The notes under the pieces were generated by a model. It ran no database searches, was not told the DNA's origin, and was given only the letters and a program-made list of their open reading frames with translations. Below are positions 1 through 23,191 of a DNA stretch of 64,000 bases, piece after piece (position 1 is the stretch's first letter; each line of letters begins with the position of its first letter). The position numbers were made by a program, and so were the translations under genes. Source of the stretch: Lumbricus rubellus (taxonomy: Eukaryota > Annelida > Clitellata > Crassiclitellata > Lumbricidae); the NCBI GenBank assembly GCA_945859605.1, contig OX243811.1, positions 54,090,113 to 54,154,112 on the forward strand, in the 5' to 3' direction.

Positions 1-83
1 TGCTAGTGTTGTGATACTGGTTTGAGGAATACAGTATTGAATAAAGCAATAATGCTATTTAAGTAATTGATTTAGGTAGGCGT

Positions 84-490
84 AAAAAAGGTTGTGTTTC
101 CGGTAACCCGACCGACCCATTTTTACGGCCGCGACCCAAATATTTTTGTAAAAAAATTTATAATTTTTTTTAATACATTTTAAAACTTTTTTATAAAAAT
201 TTAAAAAAAATTTTAAACCTTAAAAAAACCCATTTGTATTGACATAACAGAAAAGACGTCAACAAAATGAAATTAATAGGACTTGTTTCTAACGCAGTTT
301 TAGGTGCAGACAGTCGGGAAATAGGCAGTTTATACTTGCTTAGAACACGTACTTTGTTACAGCGTGCAAAAAAGACTAGTGGGGTATACTTTTTCGGATA
401 GTCACTGCATAAAAATATTTTACCAAAATTAAAATATTTTCCGACCTACCTACCCAATTTTTTTTAGCTCTGTTATCGGAAACACAACAT
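84..490. mobile_element. MITE-like element with inverted ends
   Basis: The sequence gttgtgtttccgg at 91-103 recurs inverted at 476-488 (tcggaaacacaac). The neighbouring T/A-rich and acc/gac-rich sequence also matches imperfectly in inverted orientation. The interior is A/T-rich and has no coding potential. The span is about 400 bp. Confidence 0.5.
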
Positions 491-499
491 TTTTTTAGG

Positions 500-725
500 C
501 CTTATGAAGATACTATGGACCAAGATCCAATTGAGGTCTGCTTTCTGTCCCTTTTGCTCTCATCTCAGCTATGGAGAACTGTGTCTTTTCTGTGGAAGGC
601 CCTCGACCTGGAATGGCCTCCATTTTTTATGTCTTGCTCCATTTCTAGAACTCCTCAGGCATACCTCTCTCATCTTAAGACAGTTTTGTTTGACTGTGCT
701 GGGGTAGGGAGCACCTCTAAGTAGT
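500..725 (+). mobile_element. Decayed LINE reverse-transcriptase C-terminal fragment
   Basis: Two overlapping frames give STWNGLHF...APFLELL and then LSHLKTVLFDCAG. This is the order seen at the end of CR1/Jockey-type ORF2 ('WN.LP', then 'F...LKT.LF'). A frameshift separates the two parts. A better preserved copy lies at 19133. Confidence 0.45.
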
Positions 726-1162
726 CCCCTTGAAGAGATGCTATTCAAATTACTGTAATAATGAATAATTGAATGGATTGAGACTCGAGCAGTAGAACGA
801 GAACTTCAATCTGTGTTTGAGCAGAAAGATGGAACCAGTGACGTTGCTCAACCAGATATTGAAGAATCGATGGAGATGAGCACAGAAGATTTACATTACA
901 TTACATTACAGTTGAGAAAATAACATTCTGCAGATTCTCCTATTAATGTGTTACTCATTTTTTAAACAGAAAATGACAATGCCACTGTTAACTTTTATAT
1001 CATCCTGAATAACATAAAGCAAGTGAATTTCTATGAAGAATTAGAAAATCTGATTCTGCATTTAGGATTTTACAGTAGCCTAAATGTTTTTTGTGTTTTC
1101 AATGGTTTTCCATGTACCATTGTTACGTATTGCTTAGATTGGTGGTTGTTGTATGTTTGCAG
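726..1162. other. Intronic/5' stretch without recognised exon
   Basis: Nothing recognised apart from a short run of tacattacat repeats near 890-910. The missing upstream SLC6 exons (TM1-TM2) were looked for and not found. Confidence 0.5.
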
Positions 1163-11729
<10,567 letters not shown>

Positions 11730-13403
11730 TTTGATGACCATGCCTAACTTGGTGAAGATCCTGCAGTCAAATTCTAAATGAAAGCAGAGCTAGGAAATAA
11801 CCAGAATATACCGTGCTTCATGTATATTTAAATGCAATGCAATACAATTTAATAGGGACCTCAATGCCTCATGCAACAACTCAATTTGAACCCTTGTACA
11901 GGAAAGATGAACAGCAGGCAGTGTAGAGAGGCAAGTTTTCATATTAAAACGATGTTTGGTAAAGAATCTGAACAAAGATGAAAGCACTGGTCAAAGACGT
12001 CTTGAAGAGGTGCTACATAAATTCTCAGAACGAATGAATGAATGAATGTGATGGACAAGAAAGTTGCAAGAGGATTCTGACCTTCTACATGACCTTCAAC
12101 AAGTTTGCAACCTGCAACTGTTGAAAACTAGCTTGTGCTTAATAATACCGTATACGTGCCGCTTGAAACAGATCTGTTTAAATGCGTGAACTAGCTCACA
12201 CCATGAACTGGTCGTTGATAAGATTGGTCTTGCCAAGTTAACTGTCTTTCTACTTTGAACTCTCTTGTAAGTGTAAAAAGTTTAATATCAATGGTTCCTT
12301 TCACACTCTGAAACTGGGGTTATATCTGAGCTGAGGTTCCAGAGAGTTGAACAATTTTTGCCGACCGAGATATTTTCACGTGCATATTATGCAAATGTTG
12401 CCATTGCAAAACTGATGTAGAAGTTTTCAATTTTCATACATGTATAAAATGCTATAAACAATTTATTGTGACGACGGGGTTTGAAACCCGTCGCTTCCTA
12501 GATATTGCGCTATAGCAAATGCGAGAAATAAATAAATAAATTGTGCTAGAAGCCAAAACAGGTGAGAAGGGTCAAGAATGTAGAATATTCTTCAATACGA
12601 CAGATGGCTATGAAGTTGCCACAAATTTCAAAGTAGTAACCTGATTTTTATGCCGTTTGCATTATTGAATCAGAATACATACCTTTATTGCACAGCAAAA
12701 TTGCAGAATAATCCATTAGTTATCTTTGAGGAATTTGATGACACAAATATTCTTTAAAACTTTTTATTCAATTTTTTTCACTCTAAAACTAATTAAAAAA
12801 TGAAACTAGTATAGCTTTAGTTAGTTAGAAAAGATATTTTCATTCAGTGAAAAGTATATTAAAGGTTTTGAACACCTGTGTCACAATTCTGCCAATGCTT
12901 GAGCTGGTAACTTTTGGCTTTTGCCTGATGTCACATAAATCTGATCTGATCATATGATCTAAGTGCTGCTAATTTGGCTGCACATTTTAGACTAGTGCTG
13001 TTGCTTATTGGTGTAATGTAGCGTCTTTCGTAATGCATGACATTACTTGTGTTGGAACTAGATCTAAGACAAAATACTTCTTTTTTCGTAATGCATGACA
13101 TTACTTGCGTTGGAAGTTGGAACTAGATCTAAGACAAAATACTTCTTTTATTTTTTTATTGTCCACTTTAAATCTGTACGATGCAATTTTCTAATCTCCG
13201 ATCTGACTATTCGTGTAGACAACTGTTTGTTTTGAATAGCAAAGTTGTTTTGATATTTTGTTAAGTGGTTTTATTGAGCATGCGTTTATCTAAAAACTTG
13301 CATTTAGCTTTGTTGTGTGAAGTTTGCCACTGTTGCTTGCACATAGTTGCTTCTATGCTCTGCCTTCTACTTGAGCATTCCGTTTTTATGAATCTGCAAT
13401 AAA
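11730..13403 (+). other. Probable 3'UTR of the SLC6 gene
   Basis: A/T-rich sequence without coding potential runs from the stop to an AATAAA at 13398-13403. It contains a tandem duplication of about 60 bp at 13027-13150 (tcgtaatgcatgacattact twice). Confidence 0.5.
13398..13403 (+). terminator. Polyadenylation signal candidate, SLC6 gene
   Basis: Canonical AATAAA in a T/G-rich context about 1.67 kb after the SLC6 stop. Other weaker candidates exist. Confidence 0.4.
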
Positions 13404-15669
13404 ATGCATTTCTCTCAGACTTTTCCATTTCTTAATACAGCAATTACAACAATAATATTATTTGATGGCAGGTGTTTGAATGTGAATACAGTATAATTAT
13501 TGGCACCTAGCTGGTCCTGTGTCAGCTTTACACAGCTTTGCTTGGTCACAGGAATTAAGTGTAGGCGGATAGTAAATATGTATGTAAGTGAAAGCTGTCA
13601 TGTGCATGTCGTTGATAAAATCTGTATGTCTTCAACGAACCATGAACACTCGTGTATTAATGAAACTCGTGTATTTGAAATGTTGATCTCTGTCGACTCT
13701 TAGTATGAAAACTCTGTAATACCACCAACATACTTCATGCAAGAACATTAGACCTCTTCATAAAGCAAAGCTTTGTTTTCGATATGAATCAGATGGATGA
13801 ATATTCCAGGTGGTGATTAACATAAAAAGTTATTTTATGGTTAGTTGACTTGAATCCCACAATTCCTTAAATATATGCAAATCACACATATGACTGTCTA
13901 AATGAATTTCTGTCATACTCTTGCGACTGGTTGCTGACAACAGATATTATTGCAACAAATAATGACTATAATTTCAGCTAATTTCCATTATGGTATGAAT
14001 ATTGACTTCCTACCTAACAAAACATCAATGTTAGATCACTTAAGTATCAAAAACCCACATTTGCTTTTTAATATTAATACCACACTGCTATTTAACAAAG
14101 AGTAATCAATCCTTGATAGTTGAAATGCTTAATGCAAACTAAACAATTTCATGATAAGTACCACTGAAAGAAACTATAATTAACAACACGGACGATCCAT
14201 TAAATTTACAGTTAGAAATGAAAAATTCATCAACATCATCATTATACACACACACTCACATTTCATCTCCACTCAATTCATCTGCCATGTCATTAATTTA
14301 AATGACCCGTAAACAAAACCGAAAGTGAACACACGTGTAAAATTTCCTAGTAATACAACTCTCGAATTCATGCATTTTCATGCTATACACTGTGCACAGA
14401 ACAAAATATGAATCTGACAAAAGACTTTAAATATCTAATAACACAACATGATGTCCGTTTCAAGTAAGTTCTTGTCACTATAAAAAAATCTTTATTTTGT
14501 ACATGAAAATGCATAGCCATAAACAGAGTCATGAAATACTTAAATGAAAACTGCAGACTGTTAAACAAAATGACAAATGATGACAAAAGATTCTACACAG
14601 ATACAGCAAATACACTACAAAAAAATTCCATGATCTTTCCCTTTAAGAGGAAAACATCCAGTAGATCCACTTAGTATCAAATGATCAATCACTAGCCAAT
14701 GGCATTCAGCAATATTGCAGGAAGGATCTGTACAATTGAGTGAAGGGCTTGCTCAAAGTCCCTATGCAGTAACCACCACGAGGGGAGGAGACTCAAACAC
14801 AAACATTGTTTATGCACATGGCGCTTAACCATCTCAGACTCTATTCAACTAGAAAGGGTTAAAGAAAAGAAGAGCCTTCATTATCAGATAGGCATCGTTA
14901 TCATCTGCAGTCTTTCAAAGATTGAAGGTGTTTAGTGCAAGCCAATTGGCAACATTAAATCCTTATCTTCACGGCACACACGCAAATTCGAATGATCACA
15001 CAATGCACCGGACTATAATAATCACGAATGTTATCATTATTAAATGTACAGCAACATACAGACAACATACAGACAACATGCTGAAATTCTTATATAATAA
15101 CATACTGCATTTTAATATCATCAATTACACTGAACATGGCTTCCAAATTAATTTAATTAAACCCCAGAATGCCTCATAATAACTCATAATGTTGTACTTG
15201 TTCTTTGCTATGGCTCCCAAGTACTAAATCTAAATTGATTTGAAAGCTTTCATTTCCTTGAATAAGGTTAAATCAATTTCCATCACTATTTTATCGTGGA
15301 TAAATTTACAAACCAAACAATAGCTCAATAAACAACTATCTGACACATAGTCGCAATGAGAAACTCTGGACAAATAGTCCAACATTATACGACGTAAATA
15401 CAAAAAACCGATAAATACATTCATAACAGATCAGTTGCTTTATGATGAATCATCACTACAGTATCGCATAATTTATTAGTCAGCTTCATTTGAGCTGCTC
15501 CCTTAAATTGGATGCCACAAAGAACAAAGTACAGAAGACCTGAGTTCTGAACGACCTAATCAATTAATCATCTTCAAATTCCATCAATTATTTTGAAGAC
15601 CTGGCAATCCCTTAATTCGCTAAATCACAGCAACCTTTCGCATGCATCAACAACCGCAACCTGCACAAA
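13404..15669. other. Convergent intergenic/3'UTR zone
   Basis: Between the SLC6 and SLC25A44 3' ends. It is A/T-rich, with a diverged SINE piece near 14700-14850 (cttgctcaaagtccctatgc) and TTTATT at 14491-14496, which is an AATAAA on the minus strand and could end the SLC25A44 transcript. Nothing else is recognised. Confidence 0.5.
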
Positions 15670-17939
15670 CTACCATCGAACGCAGTGCTTGTACTCGTCC
15701 AATAGGCTCCAACGCTTTATCGTTTCGTAGCAGAGTATTACGAAAAAGGACGAAAGAGTCGACGATATGAGTCGAGGAGAAAGACCTTTGGAAAAGATGC
15801 GGAGATGTTCCTCTCTCCACAGCGCTTTCGCTGTGACTAGAAATCGCTCGTTTTCAACCTACAAGAAAAAACACTAAAATTTGTTAAATACTGTTTATTG
15901 AAGCAGTTTAATATGATGATTGATGAAGTTAGATCAAGGTGCACATAAAATGTAATAGTATGCATGAAGTGAAATAATAAATCTGCTTCTAGTTGCTTTT
16001 TTGTTTAAGCCAAAGGATCCTGAAACAACAGCGGAATACCATCTAAGATGATAGCTATCTTTACAGAATATAAATGTGAAAATTTTGAATGTCTGCTGAG
16101 CAATGCATCTGCACACTCATCATGTACATGTATGTAATTCACATTGGACATTTATATAGCACCTCACAGTAACCTCATGAAGGTGCTTAATGCATCTCCC
16201 TGACAGTTCTAGACAAGTGCAACATAAGTGACTTTGTGAAATTCACGAGATACACTTGATGAAGTATCATAAATTGGTATGGAAGACTGCTCCGGTATGA
16301 AGGTCCAATACATGAGAAGGCACGGTAGGCCTGCAGGACAGGACTATCAAGTGCCCATGAGTTGCAGATCGCAAGGATCGATGCCTCATATGTATGTTTA
16401 TTTGTTGACAATCAGCAAGTGAATTACAAGTTAATCAAATCCTTTCTCTAATCAATTAACTAATGGTCTTTCACCTGAACTCTGGCACGGATAGCATCCA
16501 TTGGTGTCGTGATAACAGTTGTTGTGCAGGCACTAAGCAATGCAGACAGGCACTGCAGGGAGAGTCGTGGTAGGCACACAGGCGCCAGTTCAGACACGGT
16601 ATCTAAACACACACACACAAACAGATATGACCTTGTACTTATACAATCTAATATTCTCTTAACTTCTCAAGTAACTATTCTTGGGTAAAACCGAATGGCA
16701 GATGTAAGATTCAGCTTTCTAAAAGTCACTTCAGTTTGATCAACAATCACCTTCTTCATCTAATTCACAGGCTACAAAACATAATTTTCAACTTACGATA
16801 AGTCACATAGATCTGCTGAAGCAAAAAAATGCATGTAGTTTGTTTAGAGGTACCATCCAAAAACTATGGCACGGATTCAAGGTTATTGCAAAAGGCTGAA
16901 GTGGTAAAGCTCACACTCACTTTCTGTGAAATGCTTTACTAATTAATCAGTCACTCTATCACATGAATTAACACCTGTGGCATTCAAAATCCATATATTT
17001 ACCTTCGTTCTAGAATTAAAATGTGGGCAATCTACTTCATAAACATCACCGTAATTTTTATTGCTCAAAGTGACAGTTGACAAAACATCTTTTTTACACA
17101 TAGTATGATACATGTAGTAGATATAGAAATTAACAAAAAGCAAAAAGGATAGAACTTTTAAGGAACTATCCCACTGTCAGGGTTTCCCAAATACAAGTGA
17201 GAAGAAACATCAAGAAAGCTATGAATTAGTCAAACCTGTGCTTACCACAGTAGAAATCATAAGACAGCCACCAAATTCCACTGGTCGGCACGTACGTTAT
17301 CACAGACGTTAGATATCCTTTATAAAATCCTCGCAATCCGTCGCGTCTGTAAATGTTCAAAACGACCGACCTTGTTGATCCGAAATTATTAACGACGCCA
17401 TTGACCGGCGCATCGACCGGTTGAACTAAGACTCCTTTCAGTGGTGACCCTTCCGTCCCCTTCATTTGATTCGACACAGGTAGTATCTGGAGGTGCTGTG
17501 AAACGATGTCGACAGGAACAACAACCGTCTGTGCAACCAACGATGCAACACCGCCTGCGATGAACGACCGTTGTCGACTGCTGCAACAAATGTTCCGAGT
17601 AGCCAGAATGTGTCGCATCATTTCGTACGACGTGAGGAATGTCATTTGAGAAGCGACGGCCAGATTATGGACAAGGAATCCGCTGTAGAGTCCACGTAGT
17701 CCCTCGGAGCAGACGATGCGGCGAAACGCGTTGAACGTGCCGCTGTAGAGTGAATTCTGCTTCTGCACCTGCAGTCTGGTCTTGATGACGGTAAACGGAT
17801 ACAGAATCGTTCGCACTGTCACGCCGCTAAGTGCTGCCAGAGGGAAGTACTTCTTTTTGTTGAGCATGTGGAACTCAACGACTGGAATAGCATGCCTTCC
17901 ATCCATTCTGTATCCATCTCCATCCGTGGGCATGTCCAT
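15670..17939 (-). CDS. SLC25A44: SLC25A44-like mitochondrial solute carrier (branched-chain amino acid carrier family)
   Basis: Three coding exons on the minus strand, 17939-17246, 16602-16475 and 15858-15670, join in phase (breaks in phase 1 and phase 0) into about 336 residues; the family is usually about 314. Three carrier repeats are visible: PFTVIKTRLQ (first signature, T where most carriers have D/E), PVDIVSQHLQ and PMDAIRARVQ. Other family phrases are LNKKKYF near the N-terminus, SLVAQTVVVP, DGLRGFYKGY and GLSPRLIS near the end. SLC25A44 acts in the inner mitochondrial membrane and is reported to import branched-chain amino acids in mammals. I chose the ATG at 17937-17939 (A at -3, G at +4), which gives a family-like N-terminus; the frame stays open to an ATG at 18000-18002, 21 codons upstream, and a possible acceptor just before 17939 could mark a 5'UTR intron. 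A 46-residue insertion between the second signature and DGLRGFYKGY is long for a carrier loop. The gene is convergent with SLC6. Confidence 0.92.
16140..16235. mobile_element. SINE/LINE tail fragment
   Basis: The phrase atttatatagcacctcacag ...gaaggtgctta matches the 'tatatagcgcc' tail family seen elsewhere in the window. It lies in an SLC25A44 intron. Confidence 0.35.
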
Positions 17940-18002
17940 TCTGGCACAGTGATCAAGATGACCAAACCAAAATCTTCCGGATAAAAACTCAAAGAAGCGC
18001 AA

Positions 18003-19132
18003 ATAAAACTTTGATCATGACTCTGAAAGCATCAAATTAAAACGATAATTATGTTAACTTGCGTGCAAGATTAACAAAAAAAGACTATTTGATGCATTAG
18101 ATGAGTCAAAAGAGCTGCACATAGACTAGTCAAAACTCTATCAGGGAGTTTAAATAGTGCAGCCTGGGGTGCACATCATAAGGGTACTGAATTATAGAGA
18201 ACAAACTTCACATAACAGTGTAATTACAGTATCGGGGAAACGAAGCAAATGAAGTATCTTTGGACAGTATCCAATGGCAACACTAACACACCAAATCTCA
18301 CTACGCCTAACCTGATCCAAAACGACCCTCACGACGTCTAACTTGAAGCTAACCGGCCCTCACGACGCCTAACCTGACTCTAACCGACACTCACGGTAAC
18401 TGATACTCCAACTATGCCCACAGAACATGCTCTTTCAGCACTCGTCCCTCAACCATTCAGCCAATGACTCAAAACACCCCTAATTACGTGACAAGAAGTT
18501 CAGCCGGTGCATATTGGCATATTGCCCATGGTAAACAGCAGACGTATTTAAGCAGGTTGTTCCGCTAACCCAAGTCTTACTCTTTCATTGTTACTGACAT
18601 TAACGTATTTATACATTACACAAGTGCCTCATACCAATAATATTATACAATATGTTAGCAATCTAATGAGTCACATTTATCCTGTTACCATCACGCGATA
18701 TCGTACGACTAGTTGTACCGGCTTTGTCATACAACGAAACCGGTATCACAATATAACTGTAACAATTTATATAGAAAGTCGATGTTTCTCAGCAACTATA
18801 CATTAGTAACTTACTTCACTTTATTTACCGCTACAATAGTTCCGACCACAAGACTTAGTTGTCTACGTAAAACGCCAGTGATCTTTTTAGTATTTTATCC
18901 TTTCGACTTTCATGATGCAGTAGGCTACAGCGGAAGTTTCCATTCAATGCCATGTATTTACGTATTTACGTCATTCAGGACCAACGACCTTATATATATT
19001 TCACAAGGACTCTCTATTTATAGATTATATCAATTTTGTAGCGCTATAATTTCTAAAAATTGATTTTTAATTCCCTACTCATAATTTCCAAACAGATTAT
19101 TCTGACTGTCTGTTGAACAAAGATAAAGATGT
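18003..19132. other. Upstream region of the SLC25A44-like gene
   Basis: No gene recognised. Three imperfect copies of a motif around cctcacgacgcctaacctga occur at 18295-18400. The first kilobase upstream of the minus-strand start should contain its promoter, but no element is identifiable by eye. Confidence 0.4.
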
Positions 19133-19685
19133 TCCCGCATTGACTACTGTAACTCATTACTCATTGGGCTACCTAAACTCCGCCTTGCTCCTCTCCAATC
19201 GGTACTTAATGCATCTGCTCGCTTGATTGCTCGCCTCCCTCGTTTCTCTCACATTTCGGCTTTCATGACTGAACACCTTCACTGGCTTCCTCTGACTGCC
19301 CGGATTCAATATAAAATTCTTTTTCTCACCTATAAGATGTTTTTGGGTCTAGCGCCTCGCTACCTTTGTGATCTCATTAGGAAGCCTTTCTCAGCTACCG
19401 TTGGTCGTCCTCTCCGCTCTTTAGATCGTCATGATCTTCTTGTTCCACGATCTCGGACTGCCACAGCCCAACACCGCGCCTTTGCCTCTGTCTGCCCTTT
19501 ACTGTGGAATGGCCTTCCTACTATTATTCGTGCTCAAATTTTATCTGGAGGCTTTACTTTTTCTGCCAGATGTCTCAAGACTTTTCTTTTTCCAGGAGTT
19601 CTTCGCACTGGGAGCGCCTCTGATTAGTTTGTGCTGTGAGAGGCGCTTTATAAATCCAAAAATAGAATAGAATAGAATAGAATAA
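19133..19685 (+). mobile_element. LINE reverse-transcriptase C-terminus plus 3' tail (CR1/Jockey-like)
   Basis: The open frame reads RIDYCNSLLIGLPK, LNASARLIARLPRFSHIS, HWLPLTARIQYKILFLTYK, GLAPRYL, and PLLWNGLP followed by CLKTFLF. This is the classic order of the non-LTR ORF2 C-terminus. It is followed by gagaggcgctttataaat and an (AATAG)n tail. It is 5'-truncated, as usual for LINE copies, and the remaining frame is intact and so fairly young. Confidence 0.85.
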
Positions 19686-22030
19686 AAAAATTCACTTCTG
19701 TAAAACTACACTTGGAATTCATACGTTGATTGTCACAGGCAGTCAAGATGGGTTTCATCCCAAACAAATGAATTCGCTCCTGCAGCCTATGTTCGTGATG
19801 GTTATCACGTGCGTCCCTCTGTATTTGGTAGTCGCAGACTGCGCAGTATACAGTTCATTCTGAACCACCAAACCCATGTTGCTTCGTGCATCAATCACCT
19901 ACAAGCATGCATATTTTTATGCGTTACTTTTGTTCTGATTAATCGAATTAGGCATCTTCACATCTTGAATTGTAGGGCCTACTCGAGAAAATATAAATTT
20001 GGTCACTATAATACGAAAACGTGTTTATTCTGTCAATTTGGGTTATTTTCTGGGCTTCGTCCTGAAAATGAAATTGTTTTGCGCTATTTTGGGAAACTTC
20101 CGGTTAGTAATTTCCGCCATTTTTTATAATTAACGAATAGATATCGATGGTCTGCTACAGATTTTTATATTTATATTTATTTATTATTTGAAGGGAATTA
20201 GGGTTTCGGCACCGTGCGTTGGTAAGACCGTAAGACATTGGTATCGTACTATATAGGCCTATACCTAACCTATTACAGTCAATGATTCTAGTGCCAAGCC
20301 TAATGTATAGGCTAGGCCTACTAGAAAAATTAAGTTAATGTCACATTTGTTAGGTGGTTGACTTCTCTCATATATAGTCACAGTGGCATAGCCTATCTGT
20401 AGGGCCTTTATAGGCCCTATACTATACGCTTGCGTGAAAACGGCCGATTTATACAGCACAGGTTTAACGACACTGCCATGTCAGAGATGATTGGTGTCGC
20501 CCTTCTCCTTTATCGAGGCTTGGGGCTGGCACTGGCAGAGAACAACCAGTGGCGGAGTTCCTTAACCAGCGGCTTTCCAACCATGCATAGGGGGATGATA
20601 GGGCTTAAAGTGTAGTAAAAGAAGTGCCTGGACGCCCATCACTTTGGCAGGTTCTGTGGCCATATGCATGGAAACAGAATAGCAAGGGACATAGTTAATC
20701 TGGACATTCCTTGCACCCGACGTTGCATGACGCTGGCTCTTCCTCTCAATTCAATAGGCTATAGCTGATCGCGCATGCATAAAAGATATTTATATGGCGT
20801 CACTGCAGGGGTGAAGTACTGAAGTAAACAAATTAAGCCTTAGCCTAAATACGGGCCAGACGGCAATAACGACGGTCGTCTTTTGTTTAGGCTGTCCAGC
20901 TAAAGTCGGCCGTCTATTGTTCACTATGGGATTAGCCGGCTTACTTCTACCTCGGAGTGTGAATAACGTTTTAGGCCTACCTAGCGTAGCTTGCTAACTT
21001 CAACCCACGAAATAACCAACTACGCCCGAATAGGCCAGACTTAAGCCATGTGTAAGAGTTATACCCTCTTGTGCATGTGCTTAGTTTAACTTTTACACGA
21101 CTATAGGGCTACGTACACATCTCAACGCGTCTTAAGAAGATAGACCTGTTTAAGTTTACGTGAAATGTTTAACATATTATGTTAGTTTATCGATGGATGG
21201 CCTGTTAGACTGTTAAGGCTGTTATTGTGAGCCTACAATTATAATTTCATTTGGTTTAACAACGGGCTAGTTCACCATGACTTCTGTACTTAACAAACGC
21301 TTCAGGGGAACTGTTGACGCTTGTCCATCGCTCATGCATCTGAACCTAGGCCTGTATTCACGCATTGCATCCAATATAACTGGATGTGGTCTGTAATGTT
21401 CCACTGTGCATTGTGTGAATTTGGCCAGTAAATGACCGGCTGCCGACACGACACGGCTCGTTTCACAGCAACGACAAGCCAACGATTGGCCTATTATGCT
21501 TACTGCACCGCCTGCACGTTTGGACAGGCACGCTATGCGTTGCAATTGTCGACAGGCTTTCGATACGCGGCTCCCGTCGATCTAGAGACACACAGCAGTG
21601 GGCGTTGCGTGAGTTGCACACTTCGCGATATGCATGTACATGTGCGACAGATGGATGTTATCAGTTCACATAAAAGTCATAATATTATTGCGATTTCCTG
21701 ATTGCCATTTTCGTGCAGCATTTACAGGACGTGTTCAATTGTGCATTGGATAAAAGGCGTCTGGGCAGTCTGTATATACATTGTAGGCCCTACACTTAGG
21801 TCCATATAATATAACAACATAAAGATAGACGCTTTATTAGGGCTGCGCTCTGAACAGTGACCTGTGTTCAGCGGGCTATGACCACCGTTGAATATGATTT
21901 CATTGTGTCCGTTATGTTTCGGCCGATAGATATTGGCGATGGAGGTGCAGCGTTACGGGTGCTTATCCTATGCCTCGATCTCATCGCCATCCATGTAGGA
22001 ATCATCGCATCTGTGGACGACATTAAAAGA
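19686..22030. other. Gene-poor stretch
   Basis: No gene recognised. TAGGCCTA octamers become frequent from about 20 kb. GC is somewhat higher at 20.85-21.7 kb, where short unrecognised frames occur on both strands; I do not call them genes. Confidence 0.4.
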
Positions 22031-22121
22031 TGATCTCAGTAATTGACAAAAACACAGATGATGCCAACGAGGAGCATTACTGGCATGTTGAGTATATCGA
22101 TCCTTCTCAAGAGGAAACAGG
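22031..22121 (+). CDS. Possible isolated first exon
   Basis: ATG at 22031 opens MISVIDKNTDDANEEHYWHV and further acidic residues, ending at CAG|gtgggt. The composition is protein-like and the donor is reasonable, but no partner exon was found before the transposon at 22861, and no family is recognised. It could be an upstream exon of the sugar transporter or noise. Confidence 0.2.
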
Positions 22122-22159
22122 TGGGTGCCATGGCTGTACTTATAAGTACACTGGTTGAT

Positions 22160-22290
22160 TTAGCGGCTCCAGTCTTCTCTCTCCTGGTTTGGTGCTAAGG
22201 TCGGGAGCGCCTCCGATGAGTCTCTCTTGAAGTGGCGCTATATAAATTCATGATTAAGATATATAGATTCATGATTACGATTACCTATGT
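22160..22290 (+). mobile_element. LINE 3' tail fragment
   Basis: The phrase gggagcgcctccgatgagtc, then gtggcgctatataaattcat and a short (atgatta) repeat, is the tail type of the 19133 LINE. Confidence 0.5.
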
Positions 22291-22291
22291 A

Positions 22292-22296
<5 letters not shown>

Positions 22297-22332
<36 letters not shown>
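22297..22332 (+). repeat. (TA)n microsatellite
   Basis: An alternating TA run. Confidence 0.9.
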
Positions 22333-22335
<3 letters not shown>

Positions 22336-23191
22336 ATTTTGTGAGATGCAGTCTTACTAACTAACTGGCTTCACCATAAAGCTCATCCTTTGCTGTCCAT
22401 ATTCTAAAAAATTCCCATAAAACACCATCAGTCCTATGCATTATTTATTCATACTCTTCACTGCATGTAAATATTAGACTGTCGTATCATTGTTTTCACT
22501 ATAAACATTCACAATGTCCCGTGATCAGCATGATTCACTATATAGGCCTACTATAAAGGAACAAATCAAATTTTTTATGAAAGGTTATATTACGTGACAC
22601 ATAAAAATAATTTTTCAGACGGATGTTCAGATAGCCTAGCTTGAAAGTGTTACCATAATTATGTAATTGTATAGCCCTGTGATTGTGTTTTTATTAAAAA
22701 CTTCGCAATTGTAATTGTAACATCTATTATGTATATCCTAGGCCTATAGCTCTTCTAAATTATACAGCTAGGTCGTTCTTGATGCTATAATACTCATGGG
22801 AGAGAAGTTGCGTAAGATGAAGCCTTGAAGGTGTTAATTATATATATATATATATATATATTAGGCCGGCCCTTAGCATACAGCCAAAAAATAAAAATCG
22901 TAAAATTTTGTCTGGCACCCTTTCAATCCATGCCAATTATAGAAATAACATTATGTTGAAAAGGATTTTGGAATTGCAAAACATTTAGGGGTGCCCCTGG
23001 AGCGCCGAAGTTTATTCTATGATACAAATTTGATCAATTGAATCATACAATGTCAACCAAACTATATTCAACACACTGTCACTAAGAATTTTACAGAGAT
23101 GACTAAAATACACTCTAGTGATGCAACAATGCCAATGAAACAAGTGTTTACTGTTCAATTATAATTCAGGTATTGTTCACTGTTCAGCTGG

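Noticed and set aside
1..1162. Search for SLC6 exons encoding TM1-TM2
   Set aside because: No frame with the NVWRFPY-type TM1 motif was seen; these exons must lie left of the window.
20240..21701. Small genes from frames at 20.2-21.7 kb
   Set aside because: Unrecognised, overlapping on both strands, no splice context; likely chance frames in slightly GC-richer DNA.
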